Shown here: positions 5,748 to 13,479 of the stretch, piece after piece
Layout of the letters: each line of letters starts with the position of its first letter
Position numbering within the stretch: position 1 is the first letter of the stretch
IMG/VR virus record: IMGVR_UViG_3300030012_002609
Location: 1 to 25,006 of that record
Reading direction: 5' to 3' (one strand)
DNA length: 25,006 bases
From: a virus
Translations under genes and position numbers: made by a program
Notes under the pieces: model-generated
Told to the model about the DNA's origin: nothing
Database searches by the model: none
Seen by the model: the letters and a program-made list of their open reading frames with translations, nothing else

Positions 5748-8221
5748 TGGCATTACCTCCTCGACCCACAGGTAGTCTAACAGACTCTGGCATTGAAGCA
5801 GTAGAGGGAATGACCGTTGAAGTCCCGCAGGCACAAGACTTTGCCGGCGGTGCAGAGGTCATGCAAGGAGCTGACGGCAGTGCAATCATTCAAGCACTGA
5901 TGGGCGGTCAGCCAGAAGCCATGATGGTTGAGGCAGAACCATACAATCACAATGCCAATCTTGCAGAAATCATAGACGAAAACGTTCTTGGTGAGATTTC
6001 TAGTGAACTTCGTGGTTTGTACGAAGAGGACATGGAGTCACGCGAAGATTGGGAAGAGGCATACACAAAAGGGCTTGATCTACTTGGGATACGTTATCAA
6101 GAGCGTTCACAGCCGTTTGAAGGGGCGTCAGGCGTCACACATCCTCTGATAGCTGAGTCGGTCACCCAGTTCCAAGCACAGGCGTACAAGGAGCTTCTAC
6201 CGGCAGGAGGACCTGTTAAAACGCAGGTTTTAGGATCAAAGACTAAAGAGAAGGAAGCACAGGCGTCACGGGTTAAGAACTTCATGAACTATCAGGTTAC
6301 TGAGGTTATGGAGGAGTTTGACCCTGACACAGATCAGATGCTGTTCTATCTGCCTTTGTCTGGTTCTACATTCAAGAAAGTTTACTTTGATCCCACAAAG
6401 AACAGAGCCGTATCTGCTTTTGTACCCGCCGAAGACCTTGTGGTTTCTTATTCTGCAACAGACATCGCCACGGCGCCTCGTGTCACTCATGTATTACGCA
6501 TGGATGAAAATCAAGTCCGTAAGATGCAAGTCGCCGGCATGTATCGTGACGTTGAGATATCTGCAAATGACAAGTCTGACGATCCTGTCCGTGACAAGGT
6601 TGATGAGCTTGAAGGCGTTAGCAAAGGATACACGGACGAAACACACACGATCCTTGAGATGCATGTTGAGATGGATCTTGAGGGTTTTGAAGATGTCACA
6701 GCGGAAGGTCAGCCAACTGGTATAAAACTACCGTACATAGTCAATCTTGATCATGGTTCAGGTGAAATCCTGTCAATCGTTCGCAACTATGATCAGGAAG
6801 ATCAACTCAAGCGCAAGCGTCAGTATTTTGTGCATTACAAGTTCTTACCTGGCCTAGGGTTCTATGGCTTTGGTTTGATACACATGATTGGTGGTTTGGG
6901 TAGGGCAGCCACCAGTATTCTCCGTCAGCTTATCGACTCAGGCACATTAGCTAATCTGCCATCCGGTTTCAAAGCTAGAGGCATTCGTGTTCGTAATGAT
7001 GATGAGCCTATCGCACCTGGTGAATTTAGAGATATAGATGCACCTGGTGGGGACATCAGAAATTCAATCATACCTTTGCCATACAAAGAACCGTCTGGCA
7101 CTCTTGCACAACTTTTAGCTTCACTTATTGAAGGTGGGCGCCGTTTTGTATCAATCGCAGATCAACAGATAGGCGACAACAAAGGCGGCGACATGCCTGT
7201 AGGCACAACTGTAGCGTTGTTAGAGCGCGGCATGAAAGTCATGTCAGCTATTCATAAGCGCCTGCATTACGCTCAGAAAACAGAGTTCCGGCTCCTCGCA
7301 AGAATCTTCGCGGAAAATCTCCCTTCGACTTATCCGTATGAGGTAGCCGGAGCACCTTCAGAGATCAAGGCACAGGATTTTGATGGTAGAGTAGACGTAA
7401 TACCTGTTTCTGATCCCAACATCTTTTCGATGTCTCAGCGTGTCACATTGGCACAAACACAACTTCAACTGGCACAATCCAATCCTCAGATACATAATTT
7501 GTATGAGGCATTTAAGCGCATGTATCAGGCGCTGGAAGTTCAAAACATTGATGAGATACTACCGGCCAAAAAAGAGCCACAGCCTACGAGTCCAAGCATT
7601 GAGAACGCAAAAGGCATGCAAGGTGAACTGCTGACAGCCTTCCAACAGCAGGATCATGATGCACATATCATGACGCATATTACGTTCATGAAGCTACCAC
7701 TAGTGTCCACATCACCGAATATTTATGCTATATTCATGGGGCATCTTCAGGATCACATATCCATGAAGGCACGTTTGACTGTAATGGCACAGGTCCAGCA
7801 ACAGCAAATGCAGGCACAACAAGCAGCCATGTTGGCACAAACGGGTGCGATGGATCCCATGATGGCACAACAGCAAATGCAAGCTGCCGGCGCCATATCA
7901 GAGGATATGATTGAGGCAGAGGTAGCAAAACTTGAGGCACAGTTTACTCAAGAGATAATACAAATGCTTGCACCGCCAGAGGGTCAGTCAGATCCGCTTG
8001 TGCAGATACGGCAACAAGAGCTTGCAATCAAGGCCGCTGAAGCACAGCGCAGGGCACAACAAGATGCCGCAGAACTTGAACTAGAACGTCAGAAAGCTAA
8101 TCAAAGAGCTACGACTGACGCGGCAAGAATCGAACTCCAAGAAGAGATCGCAGCAGAAAGGGCAGATGTGAATCGTGAGCGCATCCAGACCCAGAGGGAC
8201 CTGGCATCGCGCTCCAGATAG
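5747..8221 (+). CDS. Portal protein (824 aa)
   Basis: The portal is the dodecameric ring at the packaging vertex through which DNA enters and leaves the head. The call rests on position directly after terminase, length, and family-typical stretches: EDWEEAYTKGLDLLGI, RSQPFEGASGVTHPLIAES, AQAYKELLPAGGPVKT, LPLSGSTFKKVYFDP and, in the clip region, GFYGFGLIHMIGGLGRAATS with RQLIDSGTLANLPSGFKARG. The last 170 residues or so are Gln/Ala/Met-rich (VQQQQMQAQQAAMLAQTGAM) and end in a charged helical coiled coil, like the long portal barrel of P22-type phages. The ATG overlaps the previous stop (TAATG). Confidence 0.93.
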   Translation: MALPPRPTGSLTDSGIEAVEGMTVEVPQAQDFAGGAEVMQGADGSAIIQALMGGQPEAMMVEAEPYNHNANLAEIIDENVLGEISSELRGLYEEDMESREDWEEAYTKGLDLLGIRYQERSQPFEGASGVTHPLIAESVTQFQAQAYKELLPAGGPVKTQVLGSKTKEKEAQASRVKNFMNYQVTEVMEEFDPDTDQMLFYLPLSGSTFKKVYFDPTKNRAVSAFVPAEDLVVSYSATDIATAPRVTHVLRMDENQVRKMQVAGMYRDVEISANDKSDDPVRDKVDELEGVSKGYTDETHTILEMHVEMDLEGFEDVTAEGQPTGIKLPYIVNLDHGSGEILSIVRNYDQEDQLKRKRQYFVHYKFLPGLGFYGFGLIHMIGGLGRAATSILRQLIDSGTLANLPSGFKARGIRVRNDDEPIAPGEFRDIDAPGGDIRNSIIPLPYKEPSGTLAQLLASLIEGGRRFVSIADQQIGDNKGGDMPVGTTVALLERGMKVMSAIHKRLHYAQKTEFRLLARIFAENLPSTYPYEVAGAPSEIKAQDFDGRVDVIPVSDPNIFSMSQRVTLAQTQLQLAQSNPQIHNLYEAFKRMYQALEVQNIDEILPAKKEPQPTSPSIENAKGMQGELLTAFQQQDHDAHIMTHITFMKLPLVSTSPNIYAIFMGHLQDHISMKARLTVMAQVQQQQMQAQQAAMLAQTGAMDPMMAQQQMQAAGAISEDMIEAEVAKLEAQFTQEIIQMLAPPEGQSDPLVQIRQQELAIKAAEAQRRAQQDAAELELERQKANQRATTDAARIELQEEIAAERADVNRERIQTQRDLASRSR

Positions 8222-8228
8222 CTGGAGT
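8211..8228 (+). promoter_or_regulatory. Hairpin spanning the portal stop codon and the next gene's Shine-Dalgarno
   Basis: CTCCAG (8212-8217), loop ATAG, CTGGAG (8222-8227) form a perfect 6-bp stem, extendable by a G-T pair. The loop contains the portal TAG stop (8219-8221), and the right arm contains GGAG, the only good ribosome-binding site for the gene at 8237. A ribosome finishing the portal would open the stem. This would couple the two genes; the mechanism is inferred. Confidence 0.45.
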
Positions 8229-8236
8229 TATGAGGC

Positions 8237-8710
8237 ATGGTCGTTGCGGAGATTCTAACAGGCATTGCGCTTGTTCAGAAAAGTGTCGAATTTATAAAAT
8301 CAAATATTGATACTGCCTCGGACATCAAGACCCTAGCAGGGTCTATTGATGATTTGATTCGTGGTGAACAAGAATGTCAAAAGGCTCGTAACAGAAAAAG
8401 CGGTCAATCACTGACTGACCAGTTTGGTGTTGAGAGTGTTGCCAGTGAAGTCATAGACGCGAAGCTGGCTCAAGAAAAGCTCCAAGAAATGCGGACACTT
8501 ATTGACTTGCGCTTTGGTCATGGCACATGGGCGAGTATCATTGCAGAGAGAAACAGACGCATTCAAGAGGCTAAGGCGGCTGAGAAGAAGGCTCGTATTG
8601 AGGCTAGAAGACGTCAGGAACAATTGACCGAAAATATACTGGTTGCGGCTGGTGTGATTGCAGCAATAGGTCTTTTCTTGTTAATGTTATTTATAGTAAC
8701 AAGGATATGA
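8237..8710 (+). CDS. Coiled-coil protein with C-terminal membrane anchor (157 aa)
   Basis: The first 115 residues look helical and end in a strongly charged segment (RNRRIQEAKAAEKKARIEAR). One clear transmembrane helix follows near the C-terminus (ILVAAGVIAAIGLFLLMLFI) with a short tail VTRI. Such tail-anchored proteins recur beside holins in marine phages. A role in lysis or membrane contact is plausible, but no family is assigned. GGAG lies 9 bases before the ATG, within the hairpin at the portal stop codon. Confidence 0.7.
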   Translation: MVVAEILTGIALVQKSVEFIKSNIDTASDIKTLAGSIDDLIRGEQECQKARNRKSGQSLTDQFGVESVASEVIDAKLAQEKLQEMRTLIDLRFGHGTWASIIAERNRRIQEAKAAEKKARIEARRRQEQLTENILVAAGVIAAIGLFLLMLFIVTRI

Positions 8711-8711
8711 C

Positions 8712-9032
8712 ATGGCACAGAAAAAGTTACAAAAAGAGTCAGTTTACGCGGATTATGATGAAGATGGTGATGGAATCGTCAGTGACGAAGAACTGTCTCA
8801 TATAAAGGCCATCAAAGAAACTGAAACGGAACTCCGTAAGAACTTAGCTCAACTGCGTATGGCTAGATATACCTTGATCTTTATGGGATGTTATGCTGTG
8901 TTTTTAGCATCTCCGTGGTGTTCTGCGGAAAAACTTGAGGGTTTGGGGGCTGTCACAGACCTTATCTTCTTGAGTGGCGCTGGTATAGTCGGTGCCTATA
9001 TGGGCACCACGGCGTGGATGTCGAAAAAATAA
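8712..9032 (+). CDS. EF-hand-like small membrane protein (106 aa)
   Basis: Residues 16-27, DEDGDGIVSDEE, match the canonical EF-hand loop: acidic residues at positions 1, 3, 5 and 12, Gly at 6 and Val at 8. This predicts one calcium-binding site. Two hydrophobic segments follow (YTLIFMGCYAVFLASPWC and TDLIFLSGAGIVGAYMGTTA), giving a small two-TM protein with a soluble N-terminal sensor. It sits in the block of small membrane genes before the holin, one base after its neighbour's stop. I recall similar EF-hand plus two-TM proteins in marine phages, without known function. Possible roles are lysis timing or membrane-stress sensing. Confidence 0.75.
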   Translation: MAQKKLQKESVYADYDEDGDGIVSDEELSHIKAIKETETELRKNLAQLRMARYTLIFMGCYAVFLASPWCSAEKLEGLGAVTDLIFLSGAGIVGAYMGTTAWMSKK

Positions 9033-9044
9033 CAGAGTAGATCT

Positions 9045-9215
9045 ATGGAAAATCTTGTAATAGCTGCAATTTTGGCGGCGATGATACATGGTCACATGAC
9101 TGGTGATAAAGAAACTCCAACCGTAATAGAAAATTCAAGTTCTGAGTTTGCAACAAAATTTAGAACGGAAAGCACTCCCAACACCGTTCAGTGGGTGATA
9201 ATCACGGATGAGTGA
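9045..9215 (+). CDS. Short hypothetical protein (56 aa)
   Basis: The product starts MENLVIAAILAAMIHGHM, a short hydrophobic stretch, then a polar Ser/Thr-rich tail ending VQWVIITDE. Its stop overlaps the next gene's start (ATGAGTGA), arguing that it is translated. The Shine-Dalgarno is weak (GAG about 10 bases upstream). The N-terminus could be a signal or a membrane-associated helix. The reading frame fills an otherwise empty 170-bp gap in a tightly packed operon. Confidence 0.5.
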   Translation: MENLVIAAILAAMIHGHMTGDKETPTVIENSSSEFATKFRTESTPNTVQWVIITDE

Positions 9216-9450
9216 GGTTCATCACACGGTTGAAACTTTATTTATCATGGTTATTAGCATGTGGGGTTTTGACGGTCATGAGTGGCAGTACATTGGAAAT
9301 CAGGTTGCTTTGCAACAACCAATGACACAAGCTCAATGCGAATACTTAATAAATGAAGATATGTGGCAAGCCACATATAAAAACGAATATTACCGCATGA
9401 TGGCGCATTGTTTTCCTACTGAGTGTGCAGGAAAGGACAAGTGTGATTAA
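9208..9450 (+). CDS. Small Cys-containing hypothetical protein (80 aa)
   Basis: A hydrophobic strand (TLFIMVISMWGF) is followed by a polar domain with four Cys residues: one in TQAQCEYL and three near the end (HCFPTECAGKDKC). The plan (hydrophobic start, Cys about 30 residues later, Cys again near the end) resembles the 70-residue protein at 9836, so the two may be distant relatives. Cysteines and the N-terminal hydrophobic stretch may indicate export and disulfides. The start overlaps the previous stop, and the next ATG overlaps its stop (TAATG). No family recognised. Confidence 0.65.
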   Translation: MSEVHHTVETLFIMVISMWGFDGHEWQYIGNQVALQQPMTQAQCEYLINEDMWQATYKNEYYRMMAHCFPTECAGKDKCD

Positions 9451-9839
9451 TGCCAAAATTGAATGAGAACACTGAGCTAGCTATGCCTATCCGCAATTTG
9501 ATTGCGTTGCTCATAGCTGCAACTGTTGGCACATGGGCTTATTTTGGAGTTATCGAACGTCTTAACACCATCGAGAACAAGTTGATTTTGATGGAAACAG
9601 ATTTGGGCATGAACACAGAATTCCGCATTAAATGGCCGCGTGGAGAGATGGGCAGTTTGCCAGCCGACTCAGAACAGTTTATGATGATCGAACATTTGGC
9701 TAGTGAGTTAGAAAAGCTAGCGGAGAATATTGAAAGTGGTAATGCCCCACATGACCAGCAACAGAAGCTGGTCTTGGAGTTTTATGACAGGCGGTTGACA
9801 AAAATTGAAGACAATATTGAAAAGTTGACTAACAAATGA
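9450..9839 (+). CDS. Single-TM coiled-coil protein (129 aa)
   Basis: An N-terminal tail (MPKLNENTELAMPIRN) precedes one transmembrane helix (LIALLIAATVGTWAYFGVI) at about residues 17-35. A predicted coiled coil (ERLNTIENKLILMETDLGM) and a second helical region ending RRLTKIEDNIEKLTNK follow. Topology is N-in with a long extracytoplasmic or cytoplasmic helix. It resembles marine phage proteins near the holin that I remember without a function, and in plan resembles XhlA-type membrane-associated lysis accessories. TAATG and ATGA overlaps couple it on both sides. Confidence 0.7.
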   Translation: MPKLNENTELAMPIRNLIALLIAATVGTWAYFGVIERLNTIENKLILMETDLGMNTEFRIKWPRGEMGSLPADSEQFMMIEHLASELEKLAENIESGNAPHDQQQKLVLEFYDRRLTKIEDNIEKLTNK

Positions 9840-10048
9840 TTGAGATGACCTTTGTATTGCTGTTGATGATAGGCGAAGAGCGGGTTGAATACACGCCGTA
9901 CAAGAACCTATCTGAATGCCTAAACATACGCCGTAAGATAAAACGAAACGTAGGGCATACTACAGACTTTGATAAAAAATGGTCATGTAAACAACTTAAA
10001 GTCAGATTAGAGGCTGGCGAAATTATGGAGATTATTGAAGAAGAATGA
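9836..10048 (+). CDS. Small hypothetical protein (70 aa)
   Basis: A short hydrophobic N-terminus (MTFVLLLMIG) is followed by a polar region with Cys in NLSECLNIRR and WSCKQLK, and a very acidic end (EIMEIIEEE). Its plan is like the protein at 9208. The ATGA overlaps at both ends show tight translational coupling with the coiled-coil protein upstream and the holin downstream. Function is unknown; the context suggests an envelope-related role. Confidence 0.65.
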   Translation: MIEMTFVLLLMIGEERVEYTPYKNLSECLNIRRKIKRNVGHTTDFDKKWSCKQLKVRLEAGEIMEIIEEE

Positions 10049-10428
10049 TACAGGCACTTCTTGGTCCGATCTCCTCTCTGGCAGGCACATGGCTAGAGGG
10101 TAAGGTTGAAGAGAAAAAAGCGGTGGCAGGCGCAAAAGTAGCGAAAGCTAAAGCTGAAGCAGTCATAATGGAGAAAAAAGCCACGGGTGAGATCGACTGG
10201 GATCTCAAGATGGCTGACGCATCTGCAAATAGTTGGAAAGACGAATGGCTTACAATTTTGTTTTCAGTGCCACTTGTGTTAGCCTTCTGTGGTGAATGGG
10301 GCAGAGAGATTGTTTCTGCTGGCTTTACTGCGTTAGATGCTATGCCAGAGTATTACAGATACACATTAGGCATAATCGTATCAGCCTCATTTGGAACTCG
10401 TGCAGCAACCAAATTTTTTAAGAAGTAG
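10045..10428 (+). CDS. Holin, 3-TM (gene transfer agent type)
   Basis: Holins form inner-membrane pores that time lysis. The 127-residue product opens with MIQALLGPISSLAGTWLEGK, has a charged helix (VAKAKAEAVIMEKKATGEID), then NSWKDEWLTILFSVPLVLAF, a second hydrophobic segment and a final one (YTLGIIVSASFGTRAATKFF). This order and the NSWKDEWLTI stretch match my memory of the GTA_holin_3TM family (Pfam PF11351), common in alphaproteobacterial phages and gene transfer agents. The start overlaps the previous gene by ATGA. No endolysin is visible in the window. Confidence 0.85.
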   Translation: MIQALLGPISSLAGTWLEGKVEEKKAVAGAKVAKAKAEAVIMEKKATGEIDWDLKMADASANSWKDEWLTILFSVPLVLAFCGEWGREIVSAGFTALDAMPEYYRYTLGIIVSASFGTRAATKFFKK

Positions 10429-10437
10429 GAGCGCATC

Positions 10438-10767
10438 ATGCCATTGACAGAAAAGCAAATGAAGATCGCCCGTGTGGCTGAACCCAGGGATAAAATCACT
10501 GGTGAGGATTTTAAGGAACTCCGTAAAGCATCTGGTGGCATTGTGAAGTTTGGTAACGGTGGTGACGTTGAAAGCGTAGAGCCTCGTATTCTTGAGTTAG
10601 ATGAACTTATCGAATCTGGTGATGATGATGTGCGAGAGATCGCCGAGTCTGACAAGTTTAAAGAAGATGTTAAGACTTTTCGTAGGGGCATGTCCGTTGA
10701 TGTATCTGGCATGGCTAGAGGTTGCGGCGCCGTTGTAAAAGGTAAGAAGTTCGCAGGAACATTTTAA
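10438..10767 (+). CDS. Small acidic protein with ARGCGAV tail (109 aa)
   Basis: AGGAG 6 bases upstream supports the ATG. The body is acidic (EPRILELDELIESGDDDV) and carries ASGGIVKFGNGGDVE in the middle. The end is MARGCGAVVKGKKFAGTF. ARGCG followed by V recurs near the C-terminus of the tiny basic protein at 16042, and the closing FAGTF resembles the FKGNF/FKGYF tails of the proteins at 5161 and 5535. Function unknown. It links the holin block to the capsid block and may be a virion accessory protein. Confidence 0.7.
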   Translation: MPLTEKQMKIARVAEPRDKITGEDFKELRKASGGIVKFGNGGDVESVEPRILELDELIESGDDDVREIAESDKFKEDVKTFRRGMSVDVSGMARGCGAVVKGKKFAGTF

Positions 10768-10774
10768 TTGTACA

Positions 10775-10987
10775 ATGGATGTTGCAGACTTTGCAAAACA
10801 TGTTTATAAGTTGTTGGCACAGCGTGAGGAACAGATCGCTGATATGTTGACATCTGGTGGCGTTCAAAACTTTGAGCAATACCAGCGGTTGGTTGGAGAA
10901 GTACAGGGACTTGTCTATGCCAAGGAAGAAATTAAAACCCTGCTGGAGAGAACTGTAGACGATGGCGAAGACATTATACGTTCCTGA
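10775..10987 (+). CDS. Small helical protein (70 aa)
   Basis: The product is helical and polar throughout (VADFAKHVYKLLAQREEQIA; LVGEVQGLVYAKEEIKTLLE). It overlaps the co-chaperonin start by 26 bases. No clear Shine-Dalgarno precedes the ATG (TTTTAATTGTACA), so translation may depend on the gene upstream. Similar small helical proteins precede the scaffold in other marine phage genomes as I remember them, with no known role. Confidence 0.6.
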   Translation: MDVADFAKHVYKLLAQREEQIADMLTSGGVQNFEQYQRLVGEVQGLVYAKEEIKTLLERTVDDGEDIIRS

Positions 10988-11423
10988 TCACATTGCAAAA
11001 TCGAAAGAACCCGTTTCCGCAGAAAGCGCATATGTAGAGGCAGATAAACGAGTTTTAGATCCCAGTCTTATTGAAAAGTCTTTGAAAGAACGCCTGCCTC
11101 AACCCACGGGCTGGCGTCTTCTTGTTATGCCATATCAAGGTAAGGCGAAGACTGACGGTGGGATTATCATACCGACTGAAGCTCGTGAACGAGAAGCGTT
11201 AGCCACCGTGGTAGCATATGTTCTGAAGCTAGGGCCTTTAGCGTATCAAGACCCCAACAAGTTTGGTGACAATCCAGAACCTTGGTGTAAAGAAGGTCAA
11301 TGGGTGTGTATTGGTCGGTACGCTGGATCAAGATTTAAGATTGAAGGTGGTGAAGTTCGCATCATCAATGATGATGAGGTGATTGCCACTATTCTTGAAC
11401 CAGATGACGTTAAGCATGTCTAA
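10962..11423 (+). CDS. GroES-like co-chaperonin
   Basis: Phage co-chaperonins (T4 gp31, RB49 CocO) cap GroEL so that the capsid protein can fold. Here an N-terminal extension of about 45 residues precedes a Cpn10-like barrel: LPQPTGWRLLVMPYQGKAKT, GGIIIPTEARERE (the mobile-loop region), ATVVAYVLKLGP, and GQWVCIGRYAGSRFKIEGGE with VRIINDDEVIATI at the end. At 153 residues it is longer than bacterial GroES (about 97). It lies directly before the scaffold and capsid genes. The start lies inside the previous gene with a weak ribosome-binding site. Confidence 0.8.
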   Translation: MAKTLYVPDHIAKSKEPVSAESAYVEADKRVLDPSLIEKSLKERLPQPTGWRLLVMPYQGKAKTDGGIIIPTEAREREALATVVAYVLKLGPLAYQDPNKFGDNPEPWCKEGQWVCIGRYAGSRFKIEGGEVRIINDDEVIATILEPDDVKHV

Positions 11424-11428
11424 GGAGG
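11422..11428 (+). promoter_or_regulatory. Strong Shine-Dalgarno that places the scaffold start at GTG 11434
   Basis: AAGGAGG ends 5 bases before GTG at 11434. The site overlaps the co-chaperonin stop codon (TAA at 11421-11423). An in-frame ATG at 11416 would place this site inside the coding sequence, so the GTG is preferred. Confidence 0.6.
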
Positions 11429-11433
11429 CCACA

Positions 11434-12330
11434 GTGGCAGAAGCTGAAGCACAAGTCGTTGAAGAAAACGTTGAAATTACAATAGATGACAGTTCAGACA
11501 GTAAACCTGTTCAACAAAGTCTTGAGCTTGGTGATGAACCTGAAGTTCAAGTTCAGGAGGGTGAGAGCGCCGAAGAAGAACTGGACAACTACAGTAAGGG
11601 TGTTCAGAAGCGTATCAAGAAACTGACTGAAAAGTACAGATATGCAGAGCGTGACAAAGAAGAAGCGGCACGTTTGGCCGGCGAACTCAAAAAAGAAAAC
11701 GAAGATCTGAAAACAAGACTAAACAATCTTGATCAAGGTTATCTCAACGAGTATGGCACCCGTATAAACTCACAGCTTGAACAGGCTAAGAGAGCATTTA
11801 AAGAGGCTCACGATAGTGGTGACGCTGAAGCTATGGTTGAAGCGCAGCGTGCAATTTCTAAAATAACTATCGAAGAAGAAAGATTTCGTTTAGCAAAACA
11901 AAATCAAGATCAAAAAGCCGCTGTAGCGGCAGAGCAACCCGCCGAACAAGCTCCTGCGCCAGCACAGAACCAACCTGTTGCCGCAGATCCTAAAGCTGAA
12001 AAGTGGGCAGAAAGAAACTCTTGGTTTGGTGAAGATGAGATTATGACGCAGGCTGCGTTCGTTATTCATAACAATCTTCGTGCTGAAGGGTTTGACGGCA
12101 CGGAAGATGAATACTATACTCAAATGGATTCTCGCATGAAGGAACGTTTTCCAAACGAGCTTGGTGAGAAACAAAACGGGGGAAGTACAAGGGTCGCCTC
12201 GGCTGATACTTCCGCATCCCGCAGTAACAAACAGGGGCGCAGGACCGTCAAGTTGACTCCGTCACAAGTGACTATAGCTAAAAAACTTGGTGTTCCACTT
12301 GAAGAATACGCTAAGTATGTAAAGGACTAA
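11434..12330 (+). CDS. Scaffolding protein
   Basis: Scaffolds are helical proteins that direct capsid assembly and then leave. This 298-residue product is highly charged, with an acidic N-terminus, a long coiled coil (YSKGVQKRIKKLTEKYRYAE; LAGELKKENEDLKTRLNNL), an Ala/Pro/Gln linker (AAEQPAEQAPAPAQ) and a C-terminal part with AERNSWFGEDEIMTQAAFVI, DEYYTQMDSRMKERFP and a basic end KLTPSQVTIAKKLGVP. It sits just before the capsid genes, and this C-terminal pattern is shared by marine phage scaffolds I remember. GTG at 11434 is chosen because of AAGGAGG 5 bases upstream; ATG starts at 11416 and 11383 are less likely. Confidence 0.8.
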   Translation: MAEAEAQVVEENVEITIDDSSDSKPVQQSLELGDEPEVQVQEGESAEEELDNYSKGVQKRIKKLTEKYRYAERDKEEAARLAGELKKENEDLKTRLNNLDQGYLNEYGTRINSQLEQAKRAFKEAHDSGDAEAMVEAQRAISKITIEEERFRLAKQNQDQKAAVAAEQPAEQAPAPAQNQPVAADPKAEKWAERNSWFGEDEIMTQAAFVIHNNLRAEGFDGTEDEYYTQMDSRMKERFPNELGEKQNGGSTRVASADTSASRSNKQGRRTVKLTPSQVTIAKKLGVPLEEYAKYVKD

Positions 12331-12333
12331 GCT

Positions 12334-12795
12334 ATGAGTGACACAAGACAACCACGGTCAAGACAGACACGCGAAAAGACAACGCGCAGAAAGCCTTGGG
12401 CACCGCCAAGTCGGTTAGAGGCACCAAATGCTCCAGAAGGATTTAAGCATCGCTGGATCAGAACATCGCTTAGAGGCGAAGACGATAAGATTAACGTTCA
12501 CACGAAACTTCGTGAGGGATGGGAACCAGTCAGAGCCGATGAGTATTCTGGAACAGATCATGCTGTAATTGATGAAGGACCGCATGCTGGTGTCATTGGA
12601 CACGGTGGATTAATGCTAGCAAGGATCCCTGAAGAGACAGCGCAGGAAAGAACCGAACACTACCGAGGACGGACTCGCGAACAAATGACTGCTGTGGATC
12701 AGGACTTAATGAGGGAACAACATCCCTCGATGCCTATAACAAATGATAGGCAAAGTCGTGTAACTTTTGGAGGTCGTAAAAGCGACTCCGATTAA
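12334..12795 (+). CDS. Conserved phage protein between scaffold and capsid genes (153 aa)
   Basis: A basic, Arg/Pro-rich N-terminus (PRSRQTREKTTRRKPWAPPS) leads to GFKHRWIRTSLRGEDD and REGWEPVRADEY, then DEGPHAGVIGHGGLMLARIP. A charged helix follows and the end is SRVTFGGRKSDSD. The motifs W-E-P-V and G-V-I-G-x-G-G-L-M-L-A-R recur in marine phage genomes at this same locus as far as I remember. The role is unknown; position between scaffold and capsid implies an assembly or minor head function. Confidence 0.75.
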   Translation: MSDTRQPRSRQTREKTTRRKPWAPPSRLEAPNAPEGFKHRWIRTSLRGEDDKINVHTKLREGWEPVRADEYSGTDHAVIDEGPHAGVIGHGGLMLARIPEETAQERTEHYRGRTREQMTAVDQDLMREQHPSMPITNDRQSRVTFGGRKSDSD

Positions 12796-12822
12796 ACCAT
12801 AGTGAGATAAGGAGTTATTCTC

Positions 12823-13467
12823 ATGGCAAATGCAAATGGAGCCTTCGGTCTAAGACCGTATGGTATGTTGGGTTCAGCCCCAGCCTCCGTTGGTACGACT
12901 GAGTACCGCATTGCATCCAATAACTCAAATCCCATTTTCCAAGGCATGCCTGTAATACCGCTTGCCGCTGGAGTGATTGATGATCTGCAAGCCGCCGCTG
13001 GTGGCACAGTGTCAATCGTGGGTGTGTTCAACGGATGTGAGTACGTCAGTTCAACCACTGGAGAAACAATTTTCTCTAACTTCTGGCCTGGCTCTGGCGC
13101 GGATTCCAATTTTCCCGTCAAGGCTTTTCTGTATGATGACCCTGCGATGTTGTTTACAATTGCAACATCCAATGTACAAGGTTCTAACGATACTGAAGCA
13201 GAACTTCGTACAGCAGTGTTCTCAAATATTCAGCTTGCTACAGGTAACAGTGGATCTACCACAACAGGTATTTCTTCTGCGACTGCGGATCTGAATACAG
13301 TTGCCGCCACCAACACACACGCTCTGCGTATTATGGGCATCCTTGATGACCCAGAAAACTCAGATTTTAGTGCTGCTGGTATCCCATTAATCGTTCGTAT
13401 AAACAACCACTTCAATGCTCCTAACGGTAGCATTGCACAGGGCACTGTTTCTACGACTGGCGTATAA
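12823..13467 (+). CDS. Virion structural protein, capsid-associated (214 aa)
   Basis: AAGGAG lies upstream of the ATG. The product begins MANANGAFGLRPYGMLGSAP and is rich in Gly, Ala, Ser and Thr, with a beta-type pattern including VSIVGVFNGCEYVSSTTGE and VKAFLYDDPAMLFTIAT. Proteins with this N-terminus and the GVFNGC motif lie directly before the major capsid gene in other marine phages that I remember, where they are called structural. It may decorate or cement the capsid. It is not the main capsid protein, which the next gene encodes. Confidence 0.7.
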   Translation: MANANGAFGLRPYGMLGSAPASVGTTEYRIASNNSNPIFQGMPVIPLAAGVIDDLQAAAGGTVSIVGVFNGCEYVSSTTGETIFSNFWPGSGADSNFPVKAFLYDDPAMLFTIATSNVQGSNDTEAELRTAVFSNIQLATGNSGSTTTGISSATADLNTVAATNTHALRIMGILDDPENSDFSAAGIPLIVRINNHFNAPNGSIAQGTVSTTGV

Positions 13468-13479
13468 GGAGGCTCAGTT

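Noticed and set aside
11383-11433. ATG at 11383 or 11416 as scaffold start
   Set aside because: The perfect AAGGAGG at 11422-11428 serves GTG 11434. The extra N-terminal residues only read across the end of the co-chaperonin gene.
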